DNA of 64,000 bases from Niallia taxi (GCF_004005475.1 NZ_RZTZ01000001.1:806001-870000), one strand, 5' to 3'; counted from the stretch's first letter, positions 52,146-60,353 are shown. Notes: generated from the sequence alone by a model not told the origin. Program-made: numbers and translations.

Positions 52146-53051
52146 TTAATCCAATGAATCTGCTTCAGCTACCTGAGCTGCTTGCATCTCTATGTGCATA
52201 TCCAACAATTCATTGAAACCAGTTAATTGTGCCAATGTAGGTGTTTTGCCAGCAAGGTCAGGAGCGTTTTTAGCAATATAATCAGCCTTAGCGTCTGTTC
52301 CTTTAATACCTAGGATGTCAAATTTACGATTCATTTCAGCACGGGCCTTTTCAGTAGGTGTTAAAGGCTTGTCTTCTTTTTTTGCTTGTTTTGGTGCATC
52401 AATGATTTCTTGATTAGGTGTGACATCTTTACGGTCCTGGGGTTTGTACTCTGGAATACTACTTTCAGGTTCTCCATGAGTAATTGTTTCATCTTCAAAT
52501 TCAAGACCGTACTGTTTCTTAAGCGCACGCTGCTGCACATGCTTTCCAAACATATCCGCAGTCCATTTATTCCAGTTGTCCTTGTTTTGCCCTGTGAACA
52601 TATGGCTAATTTCTTCAATATCCATAATCACAGTTACTGGTCTATGTCCATCACGGTAAGCAATGGAATAAGCACCAATGATTTTCCCTCGCGGAAAGCC
52701 AATTTCATGTTGCACAACTTCCATTTCTCTTGTTTCTTTATTCATAGCAATTTTGAATTCATCATTTTCATGTACCATTTGAGTATCCGGCGGTTGGAAT
52801 CCTTCTTGTGTTCTTGCTTTTGAAAGATAAGCTTCTGCAGCGAATTGGATACGGGCAGTGTTGCCATATTTGATAAAGAAAATTTCATTCTTAAATGGAT
52901 CTAACCCATAAGAAGCAGCTTTATGAGCGAATAATAAGAACTCCTGGTCATTAGCAGTTGGTGCAATGGAATTACGAATTACTTCAAGTACCTCCGGTTT
53001 GAATGCCTCTGTGATTTCTGGTGTGTATTGCTTAATTGAATTATTAGCCAT
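52146..53051 (-). CDS. RecT/Bet-type single-strand annealing protein
   Basis: This 301-residue recombinase has the Bet/RecT core (about 20-190): NDQEFLLFAHKAASYGLDPF, ARIQFAAEAYLSKARTQEGF and IIGAYSIAYRDGHRPVTVIM. The C-terminal tail (about 195-301) is charged and low in complexity, then helical. It anneals complementary strands during phage recombination. The neighbouring AAA ATPase and MBL proteins may supply the nuclease or processing partner. Confidence 0.85.
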   Translation of the reverse strand: MANNSIKQYTPEITEAFKPEVLEVIRNSIAPTANDQEFLLFAHKAASYGLDPFKNEIFFIKYGNTARIQFAAEAYLSKARTQEGFQPPDTQMVHENDEFKIAMNKETREMEVVQHEIGFPRGKIIGAYSIAYRDGHRPVTVIMDIEEISHMFTGQNKDNWNKWTADMFGKHVQQRALKKQYGLEFEDETITHGEPESSIPEYKPQDRKDVTPNQEIIDAPKQAKKEDKPLTPTEKARAEMNRKFDILGIKGTDAKADYIAKNAPDLAGKTPTLAQLTGFNELLDMHIEMQAAQVAEADSLD

Positions 53052-53220
53052 TTTTTATCCTCCTGTTATCTTTAAGAATTTGTCTTGTAGTGCCTGTGTT
53101 TCTATGAACCAATGAAACTCTTTCTCCATCATTCTTATAAATTAGCCAGTTTTCAGGATTGAGTCCGGCTCCGCGAATATTTTCTTTCTGTTTACGGGTA
53201 GGATTCTTTCCTTGCTTCAT
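53044..53220 (-). CDS. DUF6906-like small protein, 58 aa
   Basis: The frame starts at ATG 53220, overlapping the stop of the ATPase gene (ATGA), and ends eight bases inside the RecT start. The product MKQGKNPTRKQKENIRGAGL, then NPENWLIYKNDGERVSLVHR, ending in TGTTRQILK, is the typical DUF6906 pattern found in Firmicute phages. The function is unknown, but linkage to recombination genes is close. Confidence 0.75.
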   Translation of the reverse strand: MKQGKNPTRKQKENIRGAGLNPENWLIYKNDGERVSLVHRNTGTTRQILKDNRRIKNG

Positions 53221-54734
53221 TCGCCCACCGCCTTAACATTAAGCTCTTGCCCAGCAACCACCCTGCAGGTAATCAACTGTCCAATTGGTTCCTTAAATCT
53301 TGTTATAGACTCAGCATTATCAATAAATACTGGAGTGATTAGTTCACTTTGCTCTGAAAGAACGTCACTTAGTTCAAGCCCAGCTCTGATTGTTTCAGAT
53401 AGTGATAGCTTGCTATAAGGCTTACCATCCATCTCAATTTCAAAGTCTGGTTTAATCTCTCCATCACCTTTGTTTTGCTTAAAGAGTCGGACAGATAATG
53501 TAGTGAATAGGGCTTGTACTTTTTCACCCTGTAGTTCTGCTTCCTTGGCTTTGTAATCTTTAATGCTGTCCAGGATAAAGATGGATTCATTCAAGGACTC
53601 TAGGCATTCTTTTTCTTCAGTCTTAGCCTGCTCCACTTGTTTAAGGTAATACTCGTACTCTTCGTGTTTAGCAATCTCTTTTTCTATTGGTTCAATTTGA
53701 GACTGTAGGTCAGAAAGCTTTGCTCTTTGCTCAGAAACATCTATGTATTCCAATGTTTTGAGCTCTTCCTGCAGCTTTGTTCTTTGAGCAATGACATCAT
53801 TGAATGCTGATTTAAAATTGTCAGTCCGCTGTTTTATGTCATCCCTTGCAGCTTCTAGTGCTTCATCCTGCAAAGGTTGTTTGCAGACACGGCAATTGCC
53901 TTCCGGCTGTTCATTTTTCAAAACAGCCCAATCATCTTTCATGCTGTCTCTCTCTTTATTCAAGTTATTTATCTGGTTATTCAATACATTTATTCTTCCG
54001 TTAACACTACTAGCGGAATCGTGGATTTCATCTAGCTCTTTACGCTGCTTTAATAATGGCTTAAGCTCTGCATTCAAGGATTCTAATGGAACTGTAGGAG
54101 CATGGTGTTCCAATTGTTCTTGCAGTGTCTTAGTCTTGCTTTGTGCAGCAATATATTTCTTATCCAAGGTTTTCTTTTTATCTTTATGAAGCTCCTTAAG
54201 ATCCTCGATAGAATGTTTCTTCAACAAAGGCTCTAAATGCTTAGCCTGCTCTTCTGCCACATGCTTTAATACTTCTTTCTTCAAAGGTGCTGAAATGTAT
54301 TGGAGCAACATTGCACGCTGCTTTTCCCAATGCAAAGTGAAGAAGTAATTAGGATTGTATAATGATAAAAACAAATCCTTATCAAAAAGATCACTTACCA
54401 ATTCACTAAATTTTGTTGCAGAAGTTGGTACCTCATTCACATAGCATTGAGACTTCCCTTTCTTCAAAGAACGTGATAGCAGCAACTGTTTTCCATCCAC
54501 TTCAAGAAGTAAAGATGCTTTAGTAATATCTGCATCATAATTAATTGGTGTCGGATCTAGCTTGCTTCCAAATGCATCCATGTTGTACAATGCAAATGGA
54601 ATTGATTGTGGAATGGTTGATTTACCTTTCCCGTTGTCCCCTGTGATTTGTGTTTCCTCTCCAAAGTTAACGGTCAAATCACGGTGGGACTTAATATTTT
54701 CTAGAGTTAATTGTAGAAACTTTATTACCTTCAT
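53217..54734 (-). CDS. AAA ATPase of SbcC/Rad50 type
   Basis: This 505-residue ATPase has the Walker A motif ITGDNGKGKSTIPQS (about 31-45), a long coiled coil (about 155-360) interrupted by a zinc-hook-like CRVCKQPLQ (about 280), a signature-like KLSLSETIRAGLELSDVL (about 435) and the Walker B-like ITPVFIDNAESIT (about 460-472). Such phage ATPases work with an SSB-type recombinase. No SbcD-type nuclease is next to it, although the MBL protein could fill that role. Confidence 0.85.
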   Translation of the reverse strand: MKVIKFLQLTLENIKSHRDLTVNFGEETQITGDNGKGKSTIPQSIPFALYNMDAFGSKLDPTPINYDADITKASLLLEVDGKQLLLSRSLKKGKSQCYVNEVPTSATKFSELVSDLFDKDLFLSLYNPNYFFTLHWEKQRAMLLQYISAPLKKEVLKHVAEEQAKHLEPLLKKHSIEDLKELHKDKKKTLDKKYIAAQSKTKTLQEQLEHHAPTVPLESLNAELKPLLKQRKELDEIHDSASSVNGRINVLNNQINNLNKERDSMKDDWAVLKNEQPEGNCRVCKQPLQDEALEAARDDIKQRTDNFKSAFNDVIAQRTKLQEELKTLEYIDVSEQRAKLSDLQSQIEPIEKEIAKHEEYEYYLKQVEQAKTEEKECLESLNESIFILDSIKDYKAKEAELQGEKVQALFTTLSVRLFKQNKGDGEIKPDFEIEMDGKPYSKLSLSETIRAGLELSDVLSEQSELITPVFIDNAESITRFKEPIGQLITCRVVAGQELNVKAVGE

Positions 54735-54743
54735 AATGTCCTC

Positions 54744-54935
54744 CTATTCGGATTTTCTTTTTTGCCACAGTTCCTTCATGCTTTTCGCACCATTTTTCGA
54801 TGATATTTTACGTTTTTCTTCATTTTTCTTAAATACTGGACCAGATGGCTGTTCAGATGGAACAATTGGATGCTTTGCTATATAAGCCAACCGTTCTTCT
54901 TCAGTCATGTACCAAACAGTAACTTTCCCGACCAC
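54744..54935 (-). CDS. Hypothetical early protein, 63 aa
   Basis: This basic protein starts at GTG 54935 with AGGAGG nine bases ahead and contains MTEEERLAYIAKHPIVPSEQ and KSMKELWQKRKSE. It resembles small proteins upstream of phage ATPase genes. An internal ATG is also possible. The function is unknown. Confidence 0.55.
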   Translation of the reverse strand: MVGKVTVWYMTEEERLAYIAKHPIVPSEQPSGPVFKKNEEKRKISSKNGAKSMKELWQKRKSE

Positions 54936-54991
54936 TATGTATCACCTCCTTCAAGTAGAACTAAAACCTTTCAACAATTTGTGCAATACGG

Positions 54992-55018
54992 GTAAAAAGG
55001 AAAGCCTTTTAGGCTTAA
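54992..55018 (-). terminator. Terminator or attenuator in the early operon
   Basis: The hairpin AAGCC/GGCTT is followed by CCTTTTT on the minus strand. It lies right after the 45-residue gene and before the recombination block, so it may limit read-through unless an antiterminator acts. Confidence 0.65.
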
Positions 55019-55152
55019 TTACTTTCTTGCATTTGCAATTTGTAATACTTATGACTTTGCTTTGTAGCCCAGTTAGCAACATGTGGACGATTCTTTATAA
55101 GCATTTCTCCAGCGAATTGAAGTAACATTTCAGCTTTTTGAAAGTTTGACAT
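55015..55152 (-). CDS. 45-aa small early protein
   Basis: The frame starts at ATG 55152, seven bases after AGGAGG, encoding MSNFQKAEMLLQFAGEMLIK and HVANWATKQSHKYYKLQMQE. Helical and mildly basic. Its stop lies next to a terminator-like hairpin. No family recognised. Confidence 0.6.
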   Translation of the reverse strand: MSNFQKAEMLLQFAGEMLIKNRPHVANWATKQSHKYYKLQMQESN

Positions 55153-55167
55153 TTAAGTCACCTCCTA

Positions 55168-55335
55168 TTATGAAATTTCCTTTAAGGGTTTTTCGTTGCA
55201 TTGGATAGTGATATCACCGATTGTCAAATTCAAAAATTTTATTTCTTTCCCATATTTTCTAGATAAAATTTGTTCAACAATCGGCTTAAGGTTTCTTACC
55301 TTTTCTTCTGTAAGTAAGTCTTTATTTAAACCCAT
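55168..55335 (-). CDS. 55-aa small early protein
   Basis: The ATG at 55335 follows AAGGAGG. It encodes MGLNKDLLTEEKVRNLKPIV and YGKEIKFLNLTIGDITIQCN. One helix and a beta-hairpin are expected. It is followed by the 45-residue gene within 16 bp. Confidence 0.6.
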   Translation of the reverse strand: MGLNKDLLTEEKVRNLKPIVEQILSRKYGKEIKFLNLTIGDITIQCNEKPLKEIS

Positions 55336-55384
55336 AATAATTACCTCCTTAGGATTTTATCTTGTCCTCCGCCCTGCAAATTCA

Positions 55385-56158
55385 TTAGATTACATCCTTG
55401 CTATTAAACTCTCTTTCTATCATTGGAAGGATGCCGACATTTTTAAGTAAATCGTAAATGAACAATCTTCCTTTTTGAGTCCACTTCGTATGAACTTTTG
55501 ATTTCTCATCGTCAATAATATGGGTAGTTGTTTGTGTATATCCCTTATCTTGAAGCTTGGAATAAAGCAACCACACCCCACCTTGCTTATACTGAATGCC
55601 TAACTCATTCAATTTTTTGTTCAGGGTTGGTGCTCCCATTCCGTAGTCCTTGGCAATTTGTGATACGGAAAGCAACGATTTACTTTGGAGAACGAGATCG
55701 TAGTAAGATGCTTTAGGTTGAAACTCATTTACTTGCTGTTCGAGTACCAGATTCTTAGTTTCCAGTAGCTCATTCTTTTCGACTTGGTCCACTAGTTGCA
55801 ATAATGCTTCTTTGTATGTAGACGGTAATTTGAATGGTCGTTTTAACTGGTTTTCCATTTCTTCAAACTTTGTTACATAGGCTGCGGTAAATAATACTCC
55901 TTTTTCTCCTGTGAGCTTATTCGCTACCATGTCGCAGCCTTTTTTGGTTAAAAGATAACAAACTCTTTTCTTTCCTTGTGCATCGTTATAGTTAGTTTCA
56001 ATAAAAAATTCCGTCAATCCAAAATTGGATTTACCTAATACTTCTAGGTAATTTCTGATATCTCTTAGGAGATGCGAATGTTCTTTCCCAACCATTTCTG
56101 CAACTTCACGACTTTCAACTAATAATTGATTATTTGCTTGGATAATTGTTAGATTCAT
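55385..56158 (-). CDS. Antirepressor: Rha-type N-terminus and KilAC C-terminus
   Basis: This 257-residue regulator has a Rha/pRha N-terminal domain (about 1-95; LLVESREVAEMVGKEHSHLL, FGLTEFFIETNYNDAQGKKR), a coiled-coil linker (about 115-145) and a KilAC (ANT) C-terminal domain (about 145-250; LVLQSKSLLSVSQIAKDYGM). Phage antirepressors of this type counter the CI-like repressor or reset host functions. It lies in the cro-led early operon. Confidence 0.88.
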   Translation of the reverse strand: MNLTIIQANNQLLVESREVAEMVGKEHSHLLRDIRNYLEVLGKSNFGLTEFFIETNYNDAQGKKRVCYLLTKKGCDMVANKLTGEKGVLFTAAYVTKFEEMENQLKRPFKLPSTYKEALLQLVDQVEKNELLETKNLVLEQQVNEFQPKASYYDLVLQSKSLLSVSQIAKDYGMGAPTLNKKLNELGIQYKQGGVWLLYSKLQDKGYTQTTTHIIDDEKSKVHTKWTQKGRLFIYDLLKNVGILPMIEREFNSKDVI

Positions 56159-56174
56159 TGTTTTAGTTTCTCCT

Positions 56175-56297
56175 TTATGAAGTTCTCTGATCGGAATCCT
56201 TTTTTAATACATTCTCCTTAGAAAGATTACGAATTACTCCAGGTAAAAGGTGTTTGTTTACTGCTGCAGCTAATTTATCTGCAGGAACCTTTATCAT
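56175..56297 (-). CDS. 40-aa small early protein
   Basis: The ATG at 56297 has GGAGGC upstream. The product is MIKVPADKLAAAVNKHLLPG, then VIRNLSKENVLKKDSDQRTS. It lies between cro and the antirepressor, where small conserved proteins are common. The function is unknown. Confidence 0.6.
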   Translation of the reverse strand: MIKVPADKLAAAVNKHLLPGVIRNLSKENVLKKDSDQRTS

Positions 56298-56388
56298 AAG
56301 ATCGCCTCCTAATACAATTTATGAATTACTGATTGTCTGTTATGTTTTAGCAAACAATAATTCAGGAGATTTTTTTTCAGTAAATAAT

Positions 56389-56625
56389 TTACGCTGAATC
56401 TACTTCACCCACTTGTACACTACAGGCACCATCTTCAGTAAAAAAAATTTCCCTTGGATCTTTATTAAAGAATTTACCGATTTTTAACATTAGAGAACCA
56501 GAAGGTTCTCTTCCGTTTTCAATAGCAACAATAGTTTGCCTGGATACCTTTAAAGCTGTCGCTAACTCATCTTGAGTTAAATCAAAATCTTCACTACGAC
56601 GTAGAAATTTAATTTTATTTTTCAT
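56389..56625 (-). CDS. Cro-like XRE regulator
   Basis: This 78-residue helix-turn-helix protein shows DFDLTQDELATALKVSRQTI, then VAIENGREPSGSLMLKIGKF, the HTH_3 signature. It is divergent from the CI-like repressor across a 164-bp operator region and heads the early operon, the position of Cro. The short acidic C-terminal tail ends VQVGEVDSA. Confidence 0.85.
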   Translation of the reverse strand: MKNKIKFLRRSEDFDLTQDELATALKVSRQTIVAIENGREPSGSLMLKIGKFFNKDPREIFFTEDGACSVQVGEVDSA

Positions 56626-56789
56626 TTTCTCACCACCTAACCTGGTGTCTATTGTTTACAAAACTTATTGTAATCTAAAGGCACCAATCCGTCAACTATG
56701 ATTTACAACTTATTTTATGTTAATTACTTTTTAATATGTAAAACCTATCTTACAATGTGTAATATATAATTTACTAAAGGAGTTTTTAT
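56626..56789. promoter_or_regulatory. CI/Cro switch region with early promoter
   Basis: On the minus strand, -35 TTGACG (56690-56695) and -10 TACAAT (56667-56672) have a 17-bp spacer and should drive cro and the early operon. Half-site-like TTTACA/TGTAAA and TTACAA/TTGTAA words recur (56654, 56668, 56702, 56737 and 56750) and could be operators. A TATAAT at 56765-56770 may be the -10 of the CI gene; its -35 is weak. Confidence 0.75.
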
Positions 56790-57254
56790 ATGAGTGAATT
56801 AGGTGAACTCCTCAGAGAATTAAGGGGTAAACGCTCATTACGTGAAATAGCTAAGATTACTGAAATAAGCCATACCTATATCTCTGATTTAGAAAAAGGT
56901 TTTAGGAGAGATACTAAGGCACCTATTAATCCTTCGCCTGATACTTTAAAAAGGTTGGCAAATGCTTATGATTTCTCGTATGAAGAATTAATGAAATCAG
57001 CAGGTTATTTACCTGACTTAATTGTTAATGATGGAAATAATGAATATCATGTTGAAGTTAAATCAGCTGATAAAGATGATAAATACGACTCTTTATCTGA
57101 AATAAATAAGTTAATAAAAGAATACGGAATAGAACAAATGGGTTTCTTTGATATTGAACAGTGGAAAAACCTCTCTCCTCAAGATGTAAAAATTGTGGAA
57201 GAGCATTTTAAAATGATTGTGAAACTTGCAAAGGAAAGAAATCAAGAAAAATAA
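56790..57254 (+). CDS. CI/ImmR-like repressor
   Basis: This 154-residue protein has an N-terminal XRE helix-turn-helix (about 5-70; RSLREIAKITEISHTYISDL) and a short C-terminal part (about 95-154) without an S24 autoprotease domain. It therefore cannot self-cleave through RecA like lambda CI. Inactivation is expected to depend on the ImmA/IrrE protease encoded at 58395, as for ImmR-ImmA of ICEBs1. It is divergent from Cro. AAAGGAG precedes the ATG. Confidence 0.85.
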   Translation: MSELGELLRELRGKRSLREIAKITEISHTYISDLEKGFRRDTKAPINPSPDTLKRLANAYDFSYEELMKSAGYLPDLIVNDGNNEYHVEVKSADKDDKYDSLSEINKLIKEYGIEQMGFFDIEQWKNLSPQDVKIVEEHFKMIVKLAKERNQEK

Positions 57255-57293
57255 AAAAGCACCTAAACCACTTCTGGTGGTTAGGTGCTTTTT
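57254..57293 (+). terminator. Strong terminator after repressor gene
   Basis: A long hairpin AAAGCACCTAA-CCAC/GTGG-TTAGGTGCTTTTT closes the repressor transcript. Confidence 0.9.
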
Positions 57294-57307
57294 AAGGAGG
57301 TGATGTT

Positions 57308-57427
57308 ATGGAAAAATCCACACAAGCCACACAAAATACAGGACAAGTTAACGTAAGAATTAATTCATATGAAGAAAGATCTGTCGACAAGGAATCAGCA
57401 CGAATCATTATACCTGAAAAAAAATAA
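57308..57427 (+). CDS. 39-aa microprotein A
   Basis: The ATG at 57308 follows AAGGAGGTGATG. The product is MEKSTQATQNTGQVNVRINS plus YEERSVDKESARIIIPEKK. The end (SVDKESARIIIPEKK) matches the end of the next frame. It has a polar N-terminus and is not hydrophobic. It lies directly behind the repressor terminator, inside the lysogeny block. Confidence 0.6.
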   Translation: MEKSTQATQNTGQVNVRINSYEERSVDKESARIIIPEKK

Positions 57428-57440
57428 GGAGAAGATAACT

Positions 57441-57563
57441 ATGTCAAATAAAAAAAATCCGAACCCAATTCCTAAGAAACCAACATCTAATCCTTGGAAA
57501 AAAATTCAACATTCTGTAGACAAAGATACAGCTAGGTTAATTCCACCAACTAAGAAGAAGTAG
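57441..57563 (+). CDS. 40-aa microprotein B
   Basis: The ATG at 57441 follows AAGGAG. The product is MSNKKNPNPIPKKPTSNPWK plus KIQHSVDKDTARLIPPTKKK. Its end SVDKDTARLIPPTKKK is clearly related to that of microprotein A. An upstream in-frame start (57369) would overlap A and has no ribosome site. Its last 14 bases overlap the convergent DUF6338 gene. Confidence 0.6.
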   Translation: MSNKKNPNPIPKKPTSNPWKKIQHSVDKDTARLIPPTKKK

Positions 57564-58272
57564 TATCTTCGCCTTTATTTAGTTGTTCAATATCCTTTAA
57601 TTGAGCATTTTTTATTTCCTCGGCATCAAAGATTTTTACATACATTCCTGACTTAGTGTCAAAAAAGATATTAACAACTGGTATACTATGTTTTTCCACA
57701 AGTTCTGTAAAAAATTGAATTTCATTTAAATATATATTGCGTTCTGGCTCAAAAGTACGGGACGCTTTTTTTATTTCTCCAATATAGCCAGGTTCAGAAG
57801 ATTTATCTATTTTCCCTATTTCAACCACTTGAACATCATTATTTAGAAATACCTCATCCCAAACAGATGGGGTCCTCGATAATGGTGCGATTCCTCTTGA
57901 TTTTCGGACTTTATTGATAATCCTCATAAATAATTGCTGATGGATCCATTTAGCCCATACTAAACCAAAGAGAAAACTTATAACCAAACTGCTTCCTAAA
58001 AAGAGGATTAAGAATAAAAAATCTCCTGAAGCAGTTTTTAAACCCTCTGTTGTCCAAATAGGCTCAAAAGAACTAATTGCATTCGCTACTGTCACAAACA
58101 AGTTAAAAACTAAAATTGCAGATAATGAAACAGGAAACCATAAAAGGACAGCAACGGCCGAAAACTCTGCTGGATTATGCTTTACAACTGGATTTATCCC
58201 AAATGATTGTAACCAAAAATATAACATCAAACCAGGTAAAAGAAATACCAGGGTTCCTAAAAAAGTATCCAT
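57550..58272 (-). CDS. DUF6338-family membrane protein
   Basis: This 240-residue protein has three membrane helices (about 5-22, 38-65, 84-110) and a cytosolic domain typical of DUF6338: PSVWDEVFLNNDVQVVEIGK, PGYIGEIKKASRTFEPERNI and YLNEIQFFTEL. It is opposite in direction to its neighbours, with its 3' end overlapping microprotein B. The placement between repressor and ImmA suggests lysogenic cargo, perhaps an exclusion gene, but the family function is unknown. Confidence 0.75.
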   Translation of the reverse strand: MDTFLGTLVFLLPGLMLYFWLQSFGINPVVKHNPAEFSAVAVLLWFPVSLSAILVFNLFVTVANAISSFEPIWTTEGLKTASGDFLFLILFLGSSLVISFLFGLVWAKWIHQQLFMRIINKVRKSRGIAPLSRTPSVWDEVFLNNDVQVVEIGKIDKSSEPGYIGEIKKASRTFEPERNIYLNEIQFFTELVEKHSIPVVNIFFDTKSGMYVKIFDAEEIKNAQLKDIEQLNKGEDTTSS

Positions 58273-58342
58273 ACATTAACACTCCTTGTCTTTACAGCTA
58301 TCATAGCATAAAAAATATCTATTACTATTTAAATTTACTCCA

Positions 58343-58371
58343 TTGTAAAAAGGAACATTCGTTCTTATAAT
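58343..58371 (+). promoter_or_regulatory. SOS-controlled promoter for immA-integrase
   Basis: -35 TTGTAA (58343-58348) and -10 TATAAT (58366-58371) are 17 bp apart. A LexA-type box with core GAAC-ATTC-GTTC (58353-58364) fills the space between them. The start codon of immA lies 24 bp after the -10. DNA damage should thus directly raise ImmA and the downstream integrase. Confidence 0.85.
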
Positions 58372-58394
58372 AAAACATAAAGAAGGGGGATTTT

Positions 58395-58886
58395 ATGTTC
58401 TTACATCATGAATCTTATCAAACAACAGCTTTGGAAGACTGGGTAACAAATTTTTATTTTAGATTAAATATTATAAAACCATCTGATATTGATGAAAATT
58501 ATATAGCAAGAGAATATCGTATCTTTATCCATAGGAAAACTATGCCCCCTTCTTATCAAGTTATTGGAAGATATCAAGGAATAATAATTGATACTAGGGT
58601 TTCTAAAGAAGAACAGCGCGAAATGTTTTTTCATGAGCTATGTCATATCTTGAGGCATTACGGTATCCAGAGCATGATGCCAGCTGCTTTTCGTGAGCTA
58701 CAAGAATGGGATACAAGGCATTTTACAAGATACGCTGCGATACCACATCATATGTTATCATATATTGATTTTAATGATCCTGATGTAATTAGTCAGATGG
58801 TTAGTCTTTTTAACGTAACGCCAAAATTATGTGAAGAACGATTAATGCAAATAAAAAGGAGAACCGAATTATTAGTAATAAATTAA
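58395..58886 (+). CDS. ImmA/IrrE-family metallopeptidase
   Basis: This 163-residue zinc protease has the HEXXH motif in FFHELCHILRHYG (about 81-93) and lies in the lysogeny block with a repressor lacking an autoprotease domain. By analogy with ImmA of ICEBs1 it should cleave that repressor upon induction. It starts behind AAGGGGG and is followed by integrase after 32 bp, so both share the SOS promoter. Confidence 0.88.
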   Translation: MFLHHESYQTTALEDWVTNFYFRLNIIKPSDIDENYIAREYRIFIHRKTMPPSYQVIGRYQGIIIDTRVSKEEQREMFFHELCHILRHYGIQSMMPAAFRELQEWDTRHFTRYAAIPHHMLSYIDFNDPDVISQMVSLFNVTPKLCEERLMQIKRRTELLVIN

Positions 58887-58918
58887 ATAATACTAAGTGG
58901 AGCAAGGAGGGTTATATT

Positions 58919-60352
58919 TTGAAAGCGGCAATTTATAATCGAGTTTCCAAAGACGAACAATTCCGAGAAGGCTATAGTATAGAGTCTCAAAAAGAACATT
59001 GCATAAGTTTTACTAAGTCTCAGAAATGGCTTGTATACGATACTTATGTGGAAGAAGGAGTAAGTGCAAAAAATTTAAATAGACCTGCCATACAAGCGCT
59101 TATAGCCGATGCAAAAGAACATAAATTTGAAGTTGTTGTTTTCTATAAGCTGGATCGTTTGGTTCGGTCTGTACGAGACCTGGATGATCTCCTAAAACTC
59201 TTTGACGAAAATAACATCGCAATTAGGTCTGTCACAGAACCATTCGATACTACAACTGCTATAGGCCGTTTCCTTATAACATTAGTTGCAGCTATAGCAC
59301 AATGGGAACGCGAAACAATTTCAGAACGTGTAGTGGTTAATATGACTAAAAAAGCTATGTTGGGTGAACGTAATGGAGGGAAACCGCCATTCGGATATGA
59401 GTATATAAATGGAGAGCTTGTTATTAAGGAGGAAGAAGCACGTTTTGTAAGGGACATATTTAGACTCTATAATAACGGAAAAGGAATGCGTACTATTGCA
59501 TTATTTCTAAATCAGTTTGGGATTAAGAAGGATATCCGTACAATTGGTAAGATGTTAGATAATCCTGTTTATACTGGTAAATTAAGATGGGGAAACAATT
59601 CAAAATTAGATGTAATTGTCTCTGAAGATATTAAACATCCAACCATTATTGATGAAGATATTTTCAACCTTACTCAACAGTATAGAAAACTAAGAACCGT
59701 AGAAGGAAAAAAGGCGACTTCTCCCTTCCATTTTTCTGGCGTCTTACGGTGCGCACGGTGTGGAAGTGCGTTATCTGGATACACTAAGAAGTCCCGGGGA
59801 AGCAAGCATTATATATGTATTGCTAAAAAGAATAGTGGTACATGTGACCTCCCGATGTTCACTGAAAAAGCACTAACAACTGAGTTCTTTTTAAACCTAT
59901 CAGCAGATGATCCAGAACGGTTTTTCCAACTATCACAAGAAGACTTAAAGGCACACCCAATTGAACAACAAGACCAATCGCTAAAAATTGACGAGTTAAA
60001 AAAGGAATTGGCAGCTATAAAGACTCGAAAGAAAACTTGGTTAATGGCACTCGGTAATCAAGTTATTTCGCAAGAAGAGTATCTAGAAATGACTCAAGAA
60101 GATACAAAGAAAGAAACAATCCTGTCTGAGGAATTAAACAATGTCGTAGAAGATTATTCACCTTTAGACTATGAATCCGTAATATCCCTTTTGAATAATA
60201 TTTCAGATATGTGGGAAAGTGCAAATGACTTTGAAAAGAAAAGTTTTATTAATGAATTGTTCGAGACTATTACAGTTGACATACCTTCTGAATATAAAAG
60301 GGCTCCTGGGAAATCTCCATCTGTAATTATCGAACGATTTAAACTCAAATAA
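58919..60352 (+). CDS. int: Large serine recombinase (phage integrase)
   Basis: This 477-residue integrase has an N-terminal resolvase domain (about 1-150) with the nucleophile Ser in YNRVSKDEQFREGYSIESQK, a recombinase domain (about 150-255; KPPFGYEYING), a zinc ribbon (about 278-320; LRCARCGSALSGYTKKSRGS, then ICIAKKNSGTCDLP), a coiled coil (about 355-395) and a C-terminal helical part. The TTG start at 58919 follows AAGGAGG. Its stop is two bases from the attR inverted repeat, the normal position beside attP. Confidence 0.94.
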   Translation: MKAAIYNRVSKDEQFREGYSIESQKEHCISFTKSQKWLVYDTYVEEGVSAKNLNRPAIQALIADAKEHKFEVVVFYKLDRLVRSVRDLDDLLKLFDENNIAIRSVTEPFDTTTAIGRFLITLVAAIAQWERETISERVVVNMTKKAMLGERNGGKPPFGYEYINGELVIKEEEARFVRDIFRLYNNGKGMRTIALFLNQFGIKKDIRTIGKMLDNPVYTGKLRWGNNSKLDVIVSEDIKHPTIIDEDIFNLTQQYRKLRTVEGKKATSPFHFSGVLRCARCGSALSGYTKKSRGSKHYICIAKKNSGTCDLPMFTEKALTTEFFLNLSADDPERFFQLSQEDLKAHPIEQQDQSLKIDELKKELAAIKTRKKTWLMALGNQVISQEEYLEMTQEDTKKETILSEELNNVVEDYSPLDYESVISLLNNISDMWESANDFEKKSFINELFETITVDIPSEYKRAPGKSPSVIIERFKLK

Positions 60353-60353
60353 A

